Shown here piece after piece: positions 25,623 to 33,181 of a DNA stretch of 64,000 nucleotides. The notes below the pieces were generated by a model. It was not told where the DNA came from and made no database searches. It saw only the letters and a list, made by a program, of their open reading frames with translations. The stretch is from Rhodobacter xanthinilyticus (GTDB lineage: Bacteria; Pseudomonadota; Alphaproteobacteria; Rhodobacterales; Rhodobacteraceae): contig NZ_CP017781.1 of assembly GCF_001856665.1 (NCBI RefSeq), positions 2,513,501 through 2,577,500 on the forward strand. Reading direction: 5' to 3'. The translations under genes were made by a program, and so were the position numbers. The first letter of the stretch is position 1, and the number at the start of each line of letters is the position of its first letter.

Positions 25623-26378
25623 TCAAAGCCGCCTGAAGGTCGCGTAATCGGGGACACGCCCCTCGCGCAGCGCCTTTTGCTCATAGCGCGTCGAGATCCA
25701 GTCGCCCCAGGCCTCGCCGCCATGGCCGGTGAGCGCGAACCCCGCGCGCGGCACCTCGCGCAAGGCCTGCGCCATGTAGCTCGGGATATCGGTCGCAACG
25801 CGGAACTCGGCCCCCGGCGCCAGACAGCGCGCAAGCGGCACGAGATGGTCCTGCGTGACGAACCGCCGCCGATGATGGCGCCGCTTCGGCCAGGGGTCGG
25901 GGTAATTCAGAAACGCCTTCGCCAGCGCGCCATCGGGCAGAACATCCATCAGATCGCGCGCATCCCCCGGATGCACCGCAATATTCGTCACCCCCGCCGC
26001 GCGGATCTTGCCAAGCAGCATCGCCACGCCGTTGATGAAGGGCTCGCAGCCGATGATGTTCACCTCCGGGTAGCGCGCGCACATATGCACCAGATGCTCG
26101 CCGCCGCCGAACCCCACCTCGAGCCAGATCGGCGCGTCATTGCCGAAGATCGCCTGCGGGTCGATGAGCTCTCGGCCGGGGTTCTCCTCCCGCGTCACGC
26201 CGCGCGGCGCGAGGCTCGCGAGATCCTCGGAAAGATAGGCCTTCTGGCTCTGACGCATGGTCTTGCCGCGGATCCGGCCGTAGAAATTGCGCCACTCCGA
26301 GCGCTCGGAGGCCGCCTCCGGGGAGGTCACCTCGGGCTCAGGGCCTGCGCCCGCCTGGCTGTCACTGTCTTGCATCAT
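25623..26378 (-). CDS. trmB: tRNA (guanine-N7-)-methyltransferase
   Basis: 251 residues from the ATG pair at 26378. It methylates G46 in the tRNA variable loop using SAM. Motifs are IWLEVGFGGGEHLVHMCARY (SAM site), IIGCEPFINGVAMLL, the NYPDPWPKRRHHRRR signature and the C-terminal STRYEQKALREG. Its own SAM donor enzyme, metK, lies directly upstream on the same strand, separated by a 248-base gap that holds a large inverted repeat. Confidence 0.95.
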   Translation of the reverse strand: MMQDSDSQAGAGPEPEVTSPEAASERSEWRNFYGRIRGKTMRQSQKAYLSEDLASLAPRGVTREENPGRELIDPQAIFGNDAPIWLEVGFGGGEHLVHMCARYPEVNIIGCEPFINGVAMLLGKIRAAGVTNIAVHPGDARDLMDVLPDGALAKAFLNYPDPWPKRRHHRRRFVTQDHLVPLARCLAPGAEFRVATDIPSYMAQALREVPRAGFALTGHGGEAWGDWISTRYEQKALREGRVPDYATFRRL

Positions 26379-26424
26379 GGGCCGGGCCTCTAGCCCCCCG
26401 GCCCCGCCAAGGTCAAGCCCCGCC

Positions 26425-26617
26425 CTTTCATCTTGCCCGAAATATCCTCGGGGGTGCGGGGGCAGACAGCCCCCGCCGCGACGGCGCCGCACAGCACGAC
26501 ACGCGGAAGGCAGGCAGGATCGGCGCAAACCATCGGCGCCACCGCGGGCTTTGGATGTGGAAACGGGGGGCTGTCTGCCCCCCGCGCCCCCCGAGGATAT
26601 TTCGGGCAAGATGAAAG
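26425..26617. repeat. Long inverted repeat (about 50-bp arms, 91-base spacer)
   Basis: Arm 1 is 26425-26474 and arm 2 is 26566-26617. The outer 30 bases (from CTTTCATCTTGCCCGAAATA through CCTCGGGGG) and the inner 12 bases (CAGACAGCCCCC) are identical between arms after reverse complementing; the middle differs by small G-run changes. Each arm has the same core-plus-GGGGGC-hairpin structure as the copies at about 12.1, 14.05 and 18.55 kb. It starts 9 bases past the metK stop and ends 46 bases before trmB. Confidence 0.88.
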
Positions 26618-26626
26618 AGAGGCGGA

Positions 26627-27793
26627 TCAGACCGCCTTCTTGAGCGCCTCGATCAGGTCGGTCTTCTCCCAGGAGAAGCCGCCATCCGCCTCCGGCGCGC
26701 GGCCGAAATGGCCGTAGGCCGCGGTGCGGGCATAGATCGGGCGGTTCAGGTCGAGATGCGTGCGGATCCCGCGCGGGGTGAGATCCATGCATTGCGCCAC
26801 GATGCGCTCGATTTCCTCATCCGCGACCTCACCGGTGCCATAGGTATCGGCATAGATCGAGAGCGGTTTGGCCACGCCGATCGCATAGGAGACCTGGATC
26901 AGGCACTTCCTGGCGAGCCCCGCCGCGACGACGTTCTTGGCCAGATAGCGCGCCGCATAGGCCGCCGATCGGTCGACCTTGGTCGGATCCTTGCCCGAGA
27001 ACGCCCCGCCGCCATGGGGCGCCGCGCCGCCATAGGTATCGACGATGATCTTGCGCCCGGTCAGCCCCGCGTCGCCATCGGGCCCGCCGATCACGAAGGT
27101 GCCGGTGGGGTTGACCCACCATTCGGTCTTCTCGTCGATCCAGCCCGCGGGCAGAACCTCGCGGATATAGGGCTCGACGATCGCGCGGATGTCGTCCGAG
27201 GTCTGGCTCTCGAATTTATGCTGCGTCGAGAGCACGATCGAGGTCACGCCGACGGGCTTGCCGCCCTCGTAGCGCACCGAAAGCTGCGATTTCGCATCGG
27301 GGCCGAGCGTCGGCTCGGCGCCGGATTTGCGCGCCTCGGCGAGGCGGCGCAGGATCGCGTGGCTATACTGGATCGGCGCGGGCATCAGCTCGGGCGTCTC
27401 GTCGGTCGCATAGCCGAACATGATCCCCTGATCGCCGGCGCCATCCTTGTCGACGCCCTGGCTGATATGGGCCGATTGCGGGTGCAGGTAATTGGCGAAT
27501 TTCAGCGTCGCCCAGTGGAAGGCGTCCTGCTCATAGCCGATATCCTTCACGCAATCGCGCACGATATGGTCGATGCGGCCCATGAAATCGGCGAGCTTGG
27601 CCTGATCGGAGAGCCCGACCTCGCCGCCGACGACGACCTGGTTGGTGGTCGCGAAGGTCTCGCAGGCCACGCGGGCATTGGGTTCCTCGGCGAGGAAAGC
27701 GTCAAGGACGGCGTCGGAGATCCGGTCGCAGACCTTGTCGGGGTGGCCTTCCGAAACGGATTCGGAAGTAAAGACGTAGTTTTCGCGTGCCAT
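26627..27793 (-). CDS. metK: S-adenosylmethionine synthetase
   Basis: 388 residues, normal length, starting at [20 protein letters not shown]. Later motifs are [12 protein letters not shown] (ATP binding), [36 protein letters not shown] and [16 protein letters not shown]. It makes SAM from methionine and ATP. The ATG at 27793 is preferred to one at 27808 because the only good ribosome site (GGAG, 10 bases before 27793) overlaps the latter. That GGAG is the part paired in the upstream riboswitch. Expression should fall when SAM is plentiful. Confidence 0.97.
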   Translation of the reverse strand: MARENYVFTSESVSEGHPDKVCDRISDAVLDAFLAEEPNARVACETFATTNQVVVGGEVGLSDQAKLADFMGRIDHIVRDCVKDIGYEQDAFHWATLKFANYLHPQSAHISQGVDKDGAGDQGIMFGYATDETPELMPAPIQYSHAILRRLAEARKSGAEPTLGPDAKSQLSVRYEGGKPVGVTSIVLSTQHKFESQTSDDIRAIVEPYIREVLPAGWIDEKTEWWVNPTGTFVIGGPDGDAGLTGRKIIVDTYGGAAPHGGGAFSGKDPTKVDRSAAYAARYLAKNVVAAGLARKCLIQVSYAIGVAKPLSIYADTYGTGEVADEEIERIVAQCMDLTPRGIRTHLDLNRPIYARTAAYGHFGRAPEADGGFSWEKTDLIEALKKAV

Positions 27794-27797
27794 TGAG

Positions 27798-27843
27798 AAT
27801 TGCTCCATTGGATAACCCCGTCACGCCAGGAAGCCGTTGTGAC
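27798..27843 (-). promoter_or_regulatory. SAM/SAH riboswitch controlling metK translation
   Basis: On the minus strand: stem GTCAC ... GTGAC enclosing AACGGCTTCCTGGC (27843-27820), a short linker, then TGGAGCA (27807-27801), which holds the metK ribosome site. GGCTTCC can pair with the GGAGC to form an H-type pseudoknot that hides the ribosome site. This order and these bases match the SAM/SAH riboswitch class, known mainly from Rhodobacterales metK leaders. It sits between lnt and metK, so it acts on translation inside the operon. Confidence 0.9.
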
Positions 27844-27859
27844 GGTTCGATGGGTTTGC

Positions 27860-29437
27860 CTAGACCTGCGGGGGTGTCAGGTCAACGCGGTATTTTCGAC
27901 CAAAGAGGTAAATTAAAGCCGAAATTGCGGCGAGAAGCGCAAGGACAGGAAAATCGCCGCTGCGGGCGTAGAGCGTGGCGGGCAGGGCCGCCGGCAGCGC
28001 CGCATCGACCACGCCCGCGCGCCCCAGCCCGAGCGAGGCGGTGACGCGGCCTTTCGCATCGATCATCGCCGAGATGCCGGTATTGGCCGCCCGCGCGAGC
28101 GGCAGGCCGAACTCGATCGCGCGCAGCCGCGAGAGCGCGAAATGCTGCCAGGGGCCGGCGAGCGTGCCGAACCAGGCGTCATTGGTGATCTGCAAGAGCC
28201 AGTCGGGGCGCGCGGGCGCGGCGAGGATATCTTGCGGGAACACCGCCTCGTAGCAGATCAGCGGCAGCGGATGGCCGAGCGGCCCGAGATCGAGAAGACG
28301 CGGGCCCGGCCCGGCGGAATAGCCGTTGCCCTCCTGCGCCGCGAAAGCCGAAATGCCGAACCGCGCGGCGAGATCGCCAAAGGGCACATATTCGCCAAAG
28401 GGCACCAGATGCGCCTTGTCATAAAGCGCATCGACCGTGCCGCCGGGGCCGATCATCGCGAGGCTGTTGAAATAGCGCAGCCCCTCCTCGCGCTGGATGC
28501 CGAGCGCGACCGGCGTGCCCGCGGCGGCCTCGGCCACCATCGAGAGCCCGTCGCCGGGGCGGTCGAGCAGGAAGGGCGCCGAGGTCTCGGGCCAGACGAT
28601 CAGATCGGGCGCGGGGGCGCCGGGCGCGGCGTCTTGCGCCGTCAGATCGAGCGCGCGGTAGAAGAAGTCGAGCCGGAACTCGGGGAGCCATTTCTCGTCC
28701 TGCGGCGCGTTGGGCTGCACGAGGCGGATCTGCACCGGCGCCGCGCGCTCCGGCTCGGGCGCGGCAAGGCGCAAGGCCCCCGCCCCCCAGAGCGCGCCGA
28801 GCCCCAGCGCCGCGACGAGCGCAGCCCCCGCCGCCGCCCGCGCGCGCCGCGCCCCGGCGGGCCACGCCGCCGAGAGCACGGTCACGAGCCCGAGCCCCAG
28901 CGGCCCGATCGTGGCCGCCGCCTGCGCCACCGGCGTCGCGATCCAGATATGGCCCGCAAGCGCCCAGGGGAACCCGGTGAAGAGATAGGAGCGCAGCGCA
29001 TCGGACGCCGCGAGCCCGAGCCCGAGCCCGAGCGCGGTGAGCCAGAGCGGCGCCTTGACCCCCGCGAGCCGCGCGCCCGCGCCAAAGCCCGCCGCCCAGA
29101 ACGCCCCCATCCCCGCCGCCATCGCGACGAGCGCGAAGGGCGCCATCCAGCCATAGACCTCGGCCTCGACCTGAAACGGCTCGACGATCCAGAAGAGCGC
29201 GGCGAGCCCGAAACCGAAACCCGCGGCAAAACCGCTCCAGCCCGGCGCCCGCCGCGCGCCGAGCGCGAAAATCGCGCCCAGCGCCGGAAGCGCGAGATAC
29301 CACGCCCCCAAGGGCGCCTGCCCCGCCGCGAAAACGGCGCCCAAAGCCGCCAGCGCCGCGAGCCGCCCCCAGCCGGGGCGGCGCGGCGCGCGGGCAAAGG
29401 CGGGCAGTTTGAGCCACCTCGGGCGACGCAAGCTCAA
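27860..29437 (-). CDS. lnt: Apolipoprotein N-acyltransferase
   Basis: 525 residues: about seven N-terminal membrane helices, then a periplasmic nitrilase-like domain with the Glu-Lys-Cys triad in VWPETSAPF, YDKAHLVPFGEYVPFG and LICYEAVFP. It finishes with LLQITNDAWFG and a C-terminal helix. It adds the third acyl chain to lipoproteins in the inner membrane. The start is taken as TTG 29437 (GGAG 7 bases upstream, 4 bases after the corC stop); a longer frame would overlap corC by about 90 bases. The Ala-rich membrane half is typical of this GC-rich lineage. Confidence 0.93.
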   Translation of the reverse strand: MSLRRPRWLKLPAFARAPRRPGWGRLAALAALGAVFAAGQAPLGAWYLALPALGAIFALGARRAPGWSGFAAGFGFGLAALFWIVEPFQVEAEVYGWMAPFALVAMAAGMGAFWAAGFGAGARLAGVKAPLWLTALGLGLGLAASDALRSYLFTGFPWALAGHIWIATPVAQAAATIGPLGLGLVTVLSAAWPAGARRARAAAGAALVAALGLGALWGAGALRLAAPEPERAAPVQIRLVQPNAPQDEKWLPEFRLDFFYRALDLTAQDAAPGAPAPDLIVWPETSAPFLLDRPGDGLSMVAEAAAGTPVALGIQREEGLRYFNSLAMIGPGGTVDALYDKAHLVPFGEYVPFGDLAARFGISAFAAQEGNGYSAGPGPRLLDLGPLGHPLPLICYEAVFPQDILAAPARPDWLLQITNDAWFGTLAGPWQHFALSRLRAIEFGLPLARAANTGISAMIDAKGRVTASLGLGRAGVVDAALPAALPATLYARSGDFPVLALLAAISALIYLFGRKYRVDLTPPQV

Positions 29438-29441
29438 GATC

Positions 29442-30344
29442 TCACTCCGCCGGCGCCACGCCCGGCAGCCGCACCCGCAGCCGCTTGATCCGCCGCGGAT
29501 CGGCGTCGACAATCTCATATTCGACGCCATTCTCGCCGATGATCACCTCGCCGCGCGCCGGCACCCGGCCGATCTGCATGAAGACGAGCCCGCCCATCGA
29601 GTCGATCTCGCCCTCCTCCTCGGCATCGGCCAGAACCACGCCGATCTCGGCCTCGAACTCCTTGAGCGGCGCACGCGCCTGCACGATCCACTGGCCGGGC
29701 TTCTCTTCCTTCCAGAAGCCGCCCTCCGCCTCGTCATGCTCATCCTCGATCTCGCCGATCACCTGCTCGATCAGATCCTCGAGCGTGACGAGCCCGTCGA
29801 CCCCGCCATATTCGTCGATCACCAGCGCCATGTGGATCCGCTGCACCTGCATCTTCTGCAACAGCACCCCGATCGGCATCGAGGGCGGCACATACAGCAG
29901 CGGGCGCAAGATCTTGCGCACCGAAAACCGCCCCGGCGCCGCGCCAAAACCATATTCGAGCGCAAGATCCTTCAGGTGCACAAGGCCCAGGGGCGTGTCG
30001 AGCGTGTCCTTGAAGACGGGCATGCGCGAATAACCCTGCGCGCGGAACACCTCGACAAGCTCCTCGCGCGAGATCGACACCGGCACGGCGACGATCTCGA
30101 CCTTGGGCAGAGCGACATCGCCCACCCGCATCTTGCGCAAATTGCCCATCCCCGGCAGCGGCGCAGGCGCCGGCATGGCCGCGGCGGGCGCGGCCTCTTG
30201 CGAGGGCTCGGCCTCGGTCCCGGAAAAAACTTCGAAAATACGCCCCAAAAACCCGCGAGATTGCGGCTCGGAGCTACTGTCGCCCGCGTCGAGTTCTGAC
30301 GCAGGCGCGTTGGCGGGGGCTGCCCCGTCAGCGACTTGTCCCAT
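29442..30344 (-). CDS. corC: CBS-domain hemolysin/CorC family protein
   Basis: 300 residues, soluble. Residues about 70-200 hold two CBS domains (MRVGDVALPKVEIVAVP, FSVRKILRPLLYVPPSMP, MALVIDEYGGVDGLVTLEDL). The C-terminal CorC/HlyC domain includes EFEAEIGVVLADAEEEGEID and IGENGVEYEIVDADPRRIKR. The family is linked to magnesium/cobalt efflux and to nucleotide sensing. The N-terminal 60 residues are a low-complexity Ala/Pro linker. It is co-transcribed with ybeY upstream and lnt downstream, a conserved order. Confidence 0.9.
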   Translation of the reverse strand: MGQVADGAAPANAPASELDAGDSSSEPQSRGFLGRIFEVFSGTEAEPSQEAAPAAAMPAPAPLPGMGNLRKMRVGDVALPKVEIVAVPVSISREELVEVFRAQGYSRMPVFKDTLDTPLGLVHLKDLALEYGFGAAPGRFSVRKILRPLLYVPPSMPIGVLLQKMQVQRIHMALVIDEYGGVDGLVTLEDLIEQVIGEIEDEHDEAEGGFWKEEKPGQWIVQARAPLKEFEAEIGVVLADAEEEGEIDSMGGLVFMQIGRVPARGEVIIGENGVEYEIVDADPRRIKRLRVRLPGVAPAE

Positions 30345-30379
30345 CGGTCCTTTCCAAACAACCGGCCTTCATGGCCGCA

Positions 30380-30892
30380 TTATTCTTCATATGGGTTAAC
30401 AATTCCCATTCCCGCAAGCACCTCGACCTCGATTTTTTCCATCAGCTCGGCATCGCCCTCGCGAATGTGATCGAAACCGAGCAGATGCAGCACCCCATGC
30501 ACGATCAGATGCGTGACGTGATCGGCCATCGGCTTGCCCGCCTCGGCGGCCTCGCGCGCGCAGGTCTCGTAGGCGATCGCGATATCGCCAAGGCCCTCGG
30601 GAATGCCCGGCGCGAAGGGCTCGGGCGGCTCGGGCTCGCCCCCCTCGTCCTCGGCCGCGCGCTCCTCGGAGGGCCAGCTGAGCACATTGGTGGGCCGCGG
30701 CTTGTCGCGGAAATCGGCGTTGAGCGCGGCGATGCGGGCATCATCGCAGCCCAGAAGCGAGATCTCGAACGCCTCCGCCGCAAGGCCACGCGCGGCCAGA
30801 ACCGCGCGCGCGGCGCGTTCGGCCAGCGCCGGGAGAGCAACCTCATCCCAGCGCTGGTCCTCGATCATGATATCAACCAGCGGCTCCGTCAT
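30380..30892 (-). CDS. ybeY: Endoribonuclease YbeY (16S rRNA maturation)
   Basis: 170 residues. The zinc motif HGVLHLLGFDH (H-x3-H-x5-H) lies near the C-terminus, preceded by NADFRDKPRPTNVLSWPS and GDIAIAYETC. YbeY is a metalloendonuclease needed for 16S rRNA 3' end processing and ribosome quality control. An acidic insert (AAEDEGGEPEPPEP) is longer than in E. coli. The start at 30892 (MTEPLVDIM) overlaps the phoH 3' end by 20 bases; an in-frame ATG at 30904 is also possible, and neither has a strong ribosome site. Confidence 0.93.
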   Translation of the reverse strand: MTEPLVDIMIEDQRWDEVALPALAERAARAVLAARGLAAEAFEISLLGCDDARIAALNADFRDKPRPTNVLSWPSEERAAEDEGGEPEPPEPFAPGIPEGLGDIAIAYETCAREAAEAGKPMADHVTHLIVHGVLHLLGFDHIREGDAELMEKIEVEVLAGMGIVNPYEE

Positions 30893-31898
30893 CGGCGCGG
30901 TCATAGGCGTCAATGATGCGCGCCACAAGGGGGTGGCGCACGACATCGGAGGCGGTGAAATAGTTGAACGAGATCCCCTTCACCCCGTCGAGAATGCGCT
31001 CGGCGTCTTGCAAGCCCGAAGGCACGCCGCGCGGCAGGTCGACCTGGCTGCGGTCGCCCGTGATCACCATCCGCGAGCCCTGGCCCAGACGGGTGAGGAA
31101 CATCTTCATCTGCATCGTCGTGGCGTTTTGCGCCTCGTCGAGCACCACAAACGCATTCGCCAGCGTGCGCCCGCGCATGAAGGCCAGAGGCGCGATCTCG
31201 ATGCGCTTTTCCTCCATCAGCTTCTGCATCTGCTTGGCCGGCAGGAAGTCGTTGAGCGCGTCATAGAGCGGCTGCATGTAGGGGTCGACCTTCTCCTTCA
31301 TGTCGCCCGGCAGGAAGCCCAGACGCTCGCCCGCCTCGACCGCGGGGCGGCTCAGGATGATCTTGTCGACGAGCCCGCCGATCAGCATGGTGACCCCCAC
31401 CGCGACCGCCAGATAGGTCTTGCCGGTGCCCGCCGGCCCGATCCCGAAGGCCAGCTCGTTTTCGAACAGCGCGCGCACATAGGCCTTCTGCGCCTCGGTG
31501 CGCGGCTCGACCTGTTTCTTGCGGGTGCGGATCTCGTATTTGCCGGCGGCGAACATCTCGAGCTGTTCATCCACGCTCACGCCCGCCTGACCGAAATCGC
31601 CCATCCGGATCGCGCTGTCGATCTCGCCCGCGTCGATCGCGCGGCCGGCCTCGAGCTTTTCATAAAGCGCGGTGAGCACGCCCGAGGCCTGAAGCTGCGC
31701 CTCGGGGCTGCCGACCACCGCAAGCTGGTTGCCGCGGCGCAGGATATGGACCGAGAGCTTGTGCTCGATCTGGGCCAGATTGCGGTCAAATTCTCCGCAC
31801 AGGTCGATCAACAGCCGGTTGTCAGGGAACTCAAGAAGCGTTTCATGCACCTCTTGAGAGCGGGGCGGGGGTGTGATCGCGCTGAAGCCCAAGAACAT
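30873..31898 (-). CDS. phoH: PhoH family ATPase
   Basis: 341 residues from ATG 31898. It carries an N-terminal KH-like region (RNLAQIEHKLSVHILRRGNQ) and a C-terminal P-loop ATPase with Walker A GIGPAGTGKTYLAV, SRPAVEAGERLGFLPGDMKE, Walker B AFVVLDEAQNATT and ITGDRSQVDLPRG. PhoH proteins are thought to act with YbeY in RNA metabolism, consistent with the overlap with ybeY. A longer product from TTG 31952 (359 residues) is possible; neither start has an ideal ribosome site. Confidence 0.93.
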   Translation of the reverse strand: MFLGFSAITPPPRSQEVHETLLEFPDNRLLIDLCGEFDRNLAQIEHKLSVHILRRGNQLAVVGSPEAQLQASGVLTALYEKLEAGRAIDAGEIDSAIRMGDFGQAGVSVDEQLEMFAAGKYEIRTRKKQVEPRTEAQKAYVRALFENELAFGIGPAGTGKTYLAVAVGVTMLIGGLVDKIILSRPAVEAGERLGFLPGDMKEKVDPYMQPLYDALNDFLPAKQMQKLMEEKRIEIAPLAFMRGRTLANAFVVLDEAQNATTMQMKMFLTRLGQGSRMVITGDRSQVDLPRGVPSGLQDAERILDGVKGISFNYFTASDVVRHPLVARIIDAYDRADDGAAG

Positions 31899-32010
31899 CT
31901 CCTGGCTAAGGGTTGGTAAAGATATGGTGCCCCCAACCCCCGAGTCACGCAAGCCTTGGTTATGATTCAGGCGCTCGCCGCGGCGAAAATCATCAAGGCG
32001 TCATAAATCA

Positions 32011-32055
32011 GGCCGCGTGATCACTCACGCGGCCCTGTTGCCTATTTTATAGGCA
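32011..32055 (-). terminator. Tandem hairpins after the lipoprotein gene
   Basis: Two perfect hairpins in the gap between the lipoprotein gene and phoH: GGCCGCGTGA-TCAC-TCACGCGGCC at 32011-32034 (10-bp stem) and TGCCTAT-TTT-ATAGGCA at 32039-32055 (7-bp stem). Read on the minus strand they follow the lipoprotein stop by 15 bases. The second is unusual for being AT-rich in this genome. Confidence 0.65.
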
Positions 32056-32070
32056 GATATATGCCCGAAA

Positions 32071-32376
32071 TCAGAGCGGGTCGGCGATCGGCGTGCCCGT
32101 CTTGAACGGGCCGACCGCGGTGCTGGCCGGGCCCGCGCCCGAGCAGATCGGCTTGCCGTAATCATCCAGACGCGCCGAGAGATAACCTTCCACGCCGTCA
32201 TCGACGATCCAGTGGTCGCAGCCCTCCGGGTCGATCCAGACGCCGGCTTTCAGCGTCGAGAGATGGTGGGCGTTGATGCCACGGTCATACGTCTTGTCGG
32301 GGCCGATCTGGCCGCCCTCGCACGCCGCCAGCGCACCGGCCGCCGCGATCATCATCAGAACCTGTTTCACAGCCAT
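32071..32376 (-). CDS. Small lipoprotein with the WIDPxGCxHW module
   Basis: 101 residues. The N-terminus is a lipoprotein signal (VLMMIAAAGALAAC, Cys mature residue). The mature part contains VWIDPEGCDHWIVDDGVEGY then a short stretch ending GKPIC, i.e. W-I-D-P-x-G-C-x-H-W-x-x-D-D-G-x-E-G and a second Cys about 28 residues later. The same module occurs in the OmpA-like protein encoded 11 bases upstream. Function is not recognised; the two Cys could form a disulfide. Its pairing with an OmpA-type protein suggests a cell-envelope complex. Confidence 0.8.
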   Translation of the reverse strand: MAVKQVLMMIAAAGALAACEGGQIGPDKTYDRGINAHHLSTLKAGVWIDPEGCDHWIVDDGVEGYLSARLDDYGKPICSGAGPASTAVGPFKTGTPIADPL

Positions 32377-32386
32377 CGCTCGCCCC

Positions 32387-32950
32387 TCACTTCACGCAGA
32401 TGATTTCGACACGGCGGTTTTGCGCCATGCCGGCGGCGGTGGCGTTGGTCGCCCGCGGCTGACGCTCGCCATACCAGTTGACCGCCAGAACCGGCGCGCC
32501 AACCGCTTTCGCGACGCCCGCGACCGCTTCGGCGCGGCCTTTCGAGAGGCGCATGTTATATTCATCCGAGGCGCGGCTGTCGGTGTGGCCGGTGACGATG
32601 AAGGTCCGCGCCTGAGCCGATTTGAAGAAGCCCTCGAGATATTCGCGCCCCTTCGCGGTCAGCTTCGAGCTGTCGGTCGCGAACAGCGTGTCGGTCGGCA
32701 CCACGCCGCAGACATTGCGGTGGCACACCGGGCGCCCGTCGCGGGTCTTGCGGATATCCATGAAGCCCTCGGCCCCGTCATCCATCACCCAATGTTCGCA
32801 GCCATCCGGGTCGATCCAGATGGTGGGAATGTATTTCTCCGATTGCACGGCCTGCTGGGCGGCGGCCGGCGCGAGCCCCGCCCCCAGCGCCAGCGCGACC
32901 ACGGCGAGCCCGCCGGCCATCGGTTTCCATGCCTGCAAGAGTTTGCCCAT
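32387..32950 (-). CDS. OmpA-domain protein with the WIDPxGCxHW module
   Basis: 187 residues, start at MGKLLQAW. It has a signal sequence or N-terminal anchor (AGGLAVVALALGAGLAPAAAQ), then the module TIWIDPDGCEHWVMDDGAEG ending GRPVC. A C-terminal OmpA peptidoglycan-binding domain follows (LFATDSSKLTAKGREYLEGF, FIVTGHTDSRASDEYNMRLS, AQNRRVEIICVK). OmpA domains bind diaminopimelate in the cell wall. The short module before it is shared with the downstream lipoprotein, which implies a gene duplication or a paired function. Domain order is module then OmpA; no beta-barrel is present. Confidence 0.88.
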   Translation of the reverse strand: MGKLLQAWKPMAGGLAVVALALGAGLAPAAAQQAVQSEKYIPTIWIDPDGCEHWVMDDGAEGFMDIRKTRDGRPVCHRNVCGVVPTDTLFATDSSKLTAKGREYLEGFFKSAQARTFIVTGHTDSRASDEYNMRLSKGRAEAVAGVAKAVGAPVLAVNWYGERQPRATNATAAGMAQNRRVEIICVK

Positions 32951-33077
32951 CGCCGCATCCGCCTCCATACCAAACCCACGCGGCCCCGCCGCGCGGTCAA
33001 ATTAACCTAAATCGCCCTGAGAGTAGCAAAATTGTGAGGTTTTGGAAGAGATTTCCCCCAAATATTGTATCCAATGC

Positions 33078-33106
33078 AAAAACAAACCCCGCCTGTTGCC
33101 GGGGCT
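33078..33106 (-). terminator. Candidate terminator of miaB
   Basis: Short stem CCCCG / CGGGG around an 8-base loop at 33087-33104. On the minus strand it is followed by TTTGTTTTTGC, giving a T-rich tail about 90 bases past the miaB stop. Confidence 0.55.
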
Positions 33107-33181
33107 TCATGCCGCGACGGAAACGGTTTCGCCAAATTTGAGACACTTTTCAAACGGCCCCGCCGGGCGCCCGGCCGCGGA

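Noticed and set aside
26425-26617. CRISPR array or insertion sequence at the repeat between metK and trmB
   Set aside because: There is only one inverted pair, no direct repeat series, no spacer set and no transposase frame.
27794-27808. metK start at ATG 27808
   Set aside because: This ATG overlaps the GGAG ribosome site that is part of the riboswitch; ATG 27793 has correct spacing and matches the family N-terminus.
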